DNA from: Leptospira weilii
GTDB lineage: Bacteria > Spirochaetota > Leptospiria > Leptospirales > Leptospiraceae
NCBI RefSeq assembly: GCF_006874765.1
Contig: NZ_CP040840.1
Location: 3,257,501 to 3,262,500 of the forward strand
Length of the DNA: 5,000 nucleotides
Reading direction: 5' to 3'
This document shows, in pieces, positions 1-5,000 of this stretch. The notes under the pieces were generated by a model that was not told the origin of the DNA, did no database searches, and saw nothing but the letters and a program-made list of their open reading frames with translations. Position 1 is the stretch's first letter. Each line of letters opens with the position of its first letter. Both the position numbers and the translations under genes were made by a program.

Positions 1-2549
<2,549 letters not shown>

Positions 2550-2613
2550 AATTAACGTGAGTTCGGCGTAAAAAAATGAGAAAGAATTTTCTATATTACT
2601 CGAACGCATAAAA

Positions 2614-2790
2614 ATGATACTCGAAAATAAGCGGTCGGTTTTGCAAAAGTATAGCGGTCCTCAAAAACTAAGTCAAATCGGGAATTCTCGACTTTTTAGA
2701 GGAAGATTCCAACATTCTAATTTTCGAAACAAGTTTATCATAGTATTCTATTTATGCGTCCGAGTAGTAAGTAGGAACCTCTACTTTTAG
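2614..2790 (+). other. Doubtful 58-codon ORF, probably non-coding
   Basis: ATG at 2614 opens a 58-codon frame ending at TAG 2788-2790. There is no Shine-Dalgarno upstream, and the product has only about 9 Ala/Asp/Glu/Gly/Val residues of 58, well below the roughly one quarter seen in the flanking genes. It runs across the degenerate repeat and its palindromes. I see no recognisable motif. A short tail at residues 40-52 (KFIIVFYLCVRVV) is hydrophobic, which chance AT-rich frames often produce. Confidence 0.1.
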
Positions 2791-2791
2791 A
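2681..2791. repeat. Pair of degenerate direct repeats, possible remnant of an interspersed repeat
   Basis: Bases 2681-2700 (GGAATTCTCGACTTTTTAGA) and 2774-2791 (GGAACCTCTACTTTTAGA) align with a few substitutions and a small gap, about 93 bp apart. Each copy is tied to a small palindrome: CGGGAATTCTCG at 2679-2690, and stem AAGTAG/CTACTT at 2769-2774/2781-2786 with a 6-nt loop. The second copy runs into another stem, AGAATTT/AAATTCT at 2789-2795/2803-2809. The GTAGGAAC...CTAC style recalls short palindromic repeats scattered in pathogenic Leptospira genomes; that likeness is from memory and not checked. The similarity could also be chance in AT-rich DNA. Confidence 0.3.
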
Positions 2792-2828
2792 ATTTGTTCG
2801 TAAAATTCTGCGTCTAAGCGCGGGGTTT

Positions 2829-3293
2829 GTGTTCAAATTAACGATACTCTATTTTATAGGGATCGGTCATTATTCCATAACTTTATTAGTAAAATATTAT
2901 ATAAACTCACTTTTGAATTCCATCAAAAATAGACTGGGGAAAAACGTTTCTACGGTTTCAAAATATGAAAACATATTCAATAAACTTAAATTAATTTTCA
3001 AGTTTCGCTTTGACCGGTTGAATAAAAACATGGAAATAGCGCCCTCTTTTTGTCAACGATCACTTTCGAAAAAAGCACATTTTCAATGTAAAAAATGTAA
3101 TTTCAATTTTCGACCGGAATTCGAAAAAAATAATCGCCCTTTGTCCCTAAATCGAGAATCCTTTCCCAAGATCCTTGCATCGATACGATATAAAATTTCC
3201 CCCAATCAATTGAATAGAACCGAGTCAATCGGTTTTCAAAAACGCTTTTTAAATCCATCTATAACCGAAAACGGTTTCACTGAGTTTAAATGA
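2829..3293 (+). CDS. Doubtful hypothetical ORF, 154 codons, GTG start
   Basis: An open frame from GTG 2829 to TGA 3291-3293. Its length is unusual for AT-rich DNA, but the product does not look like a protein. Only about 13% of residues are Ala, Asp, Glu, Gly or Val, with a single Asp and three Ala, against 25-28% in counted stretches of the neighbours. It is dominated by Lys, Asn, Phe, Ser and Ile. Residues 4-22 are hydrophobic and could be one membrane segment. A CxxC pair (QCKKC, about 86-90) stands alone with no partner cysteines in a family pattern. No Shine-Dalgarno precedes the GTG; ATG 3030 would give an 87-codon alternative. I recognise no family. Most likely spurious, or a strongly decayed remnant. 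Confidence 0.15.
   Translation: MFKLTILYFIGIGHYSITLLVKYYINSLLNSIKNRLGKNVSTVSKYENIFNKLKLIFKFRFDRLNKNMEIAPSFCQRSLSKKAHFQCKKCNFNFRPEFEKNNRPLSLNRESFPKILASIRYKISPNQLNRTESIGFQKRFLNPSITENGFTEFK
3216..3276. other. Two neighbouring hairpins with the same AACCG/CGGTT stem
   Basis: Hairpin one pairs AACCGA (3218-3223) with TCGGTT (3229-3234) over a 5-nt loop, extendable by a G-T and an A-T pair. Hairpin two pairs AACCG (3263-3267) with CGGTT (3272-3276) over AAAA. Between them AAAAA-CGC-TTTTT (3238-3250) can also fold. Hairpin one is followed by only TT-C, so a terminator role is weak. No known riboswitch or T-box signature is present. Confidence 0.3.
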
Positions 3294-3484
3294 ATGACAT
3301 TCATCCAGGCGTCTCACTCTTAAGGGTAACAACTTTCATTTTATGGCTTCGAACCTTTTTAGAATGAAGATTCAAGCACGAAAATAAATCGTCACTTCAA
3401 GCCTAATTTTTCCCTTCTTAAAGTCGGAACAGTTTGAATCCTCTTGACCCCGGGAAAAAGCAAGAAAACCTGTTTCTTTATAGA

Positions 3485-5000
<1,516 letters not shown>

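Noticed and set aside
2550..2580. Possible terminator after the two-domain gene
   Set aside because: The only stem (2555-2558 with 2566-2569) is four pairs including a G-T, and it is followed by an A-run rather than a T-run on the + strand.
3444..3484. Possible valS promoter: TTGACC at 3444-3449 and TATAGA at 3479-3484
   Set aside because: The spacing is 29 bp, far from the usual 16-18, and the TATAGA is only one base from the start codon.

Overview
The window looks like chromosomal DNA of a spirochaete, most probably Leptospira. Three things point there: the style of the valyl-tRNA synthetase, a radical SAM/SPASM protein of a kind I associate with spirochaetes, and moderate-GC genes separated by a long AT-rich gap with degenerate short repeats. 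The genus is inferred from recognition, not from a search. All three credible genes are on the + strand.

Layout. (1) Bases 1-994 hold the 3' part of a radical SAM enzyme with a C-terminal SPASM-like region. The reading frame is open to the left edge, so the 5' end is probably outside the window. (2) Bases 969-2549 overlap it by 26 nt and encode a 526-residue two-domain protein. Its N-terminal half resembles SpsF-type cytidylyltransferases (CMP-sugar synthetase fold). Its C-terminal half resembles SpsG/PseG, the GT-B-like UDP-sugar hydrolase family. (3) Bases 2550-3485 are a 936-bp gap, locally about 20-25% GC. It holds short hairpins, a degenerate direct repeat and only doubtful ORFs. (4) Bases 3486-5000 are the first 505 codons of valS, cut by the right edge.

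The first two genes are translationally linked and probably act together in making or modifying an activated surface sugar, such as a nonulosonic acid or spore-coat-like sugar. The exact substrate cannot be read from the sequence. valS is an unrelated housekeeping gene beyond the gap. I see no RNA gene, CRISPR array, insertion sequence or clear intrinsic terminator.
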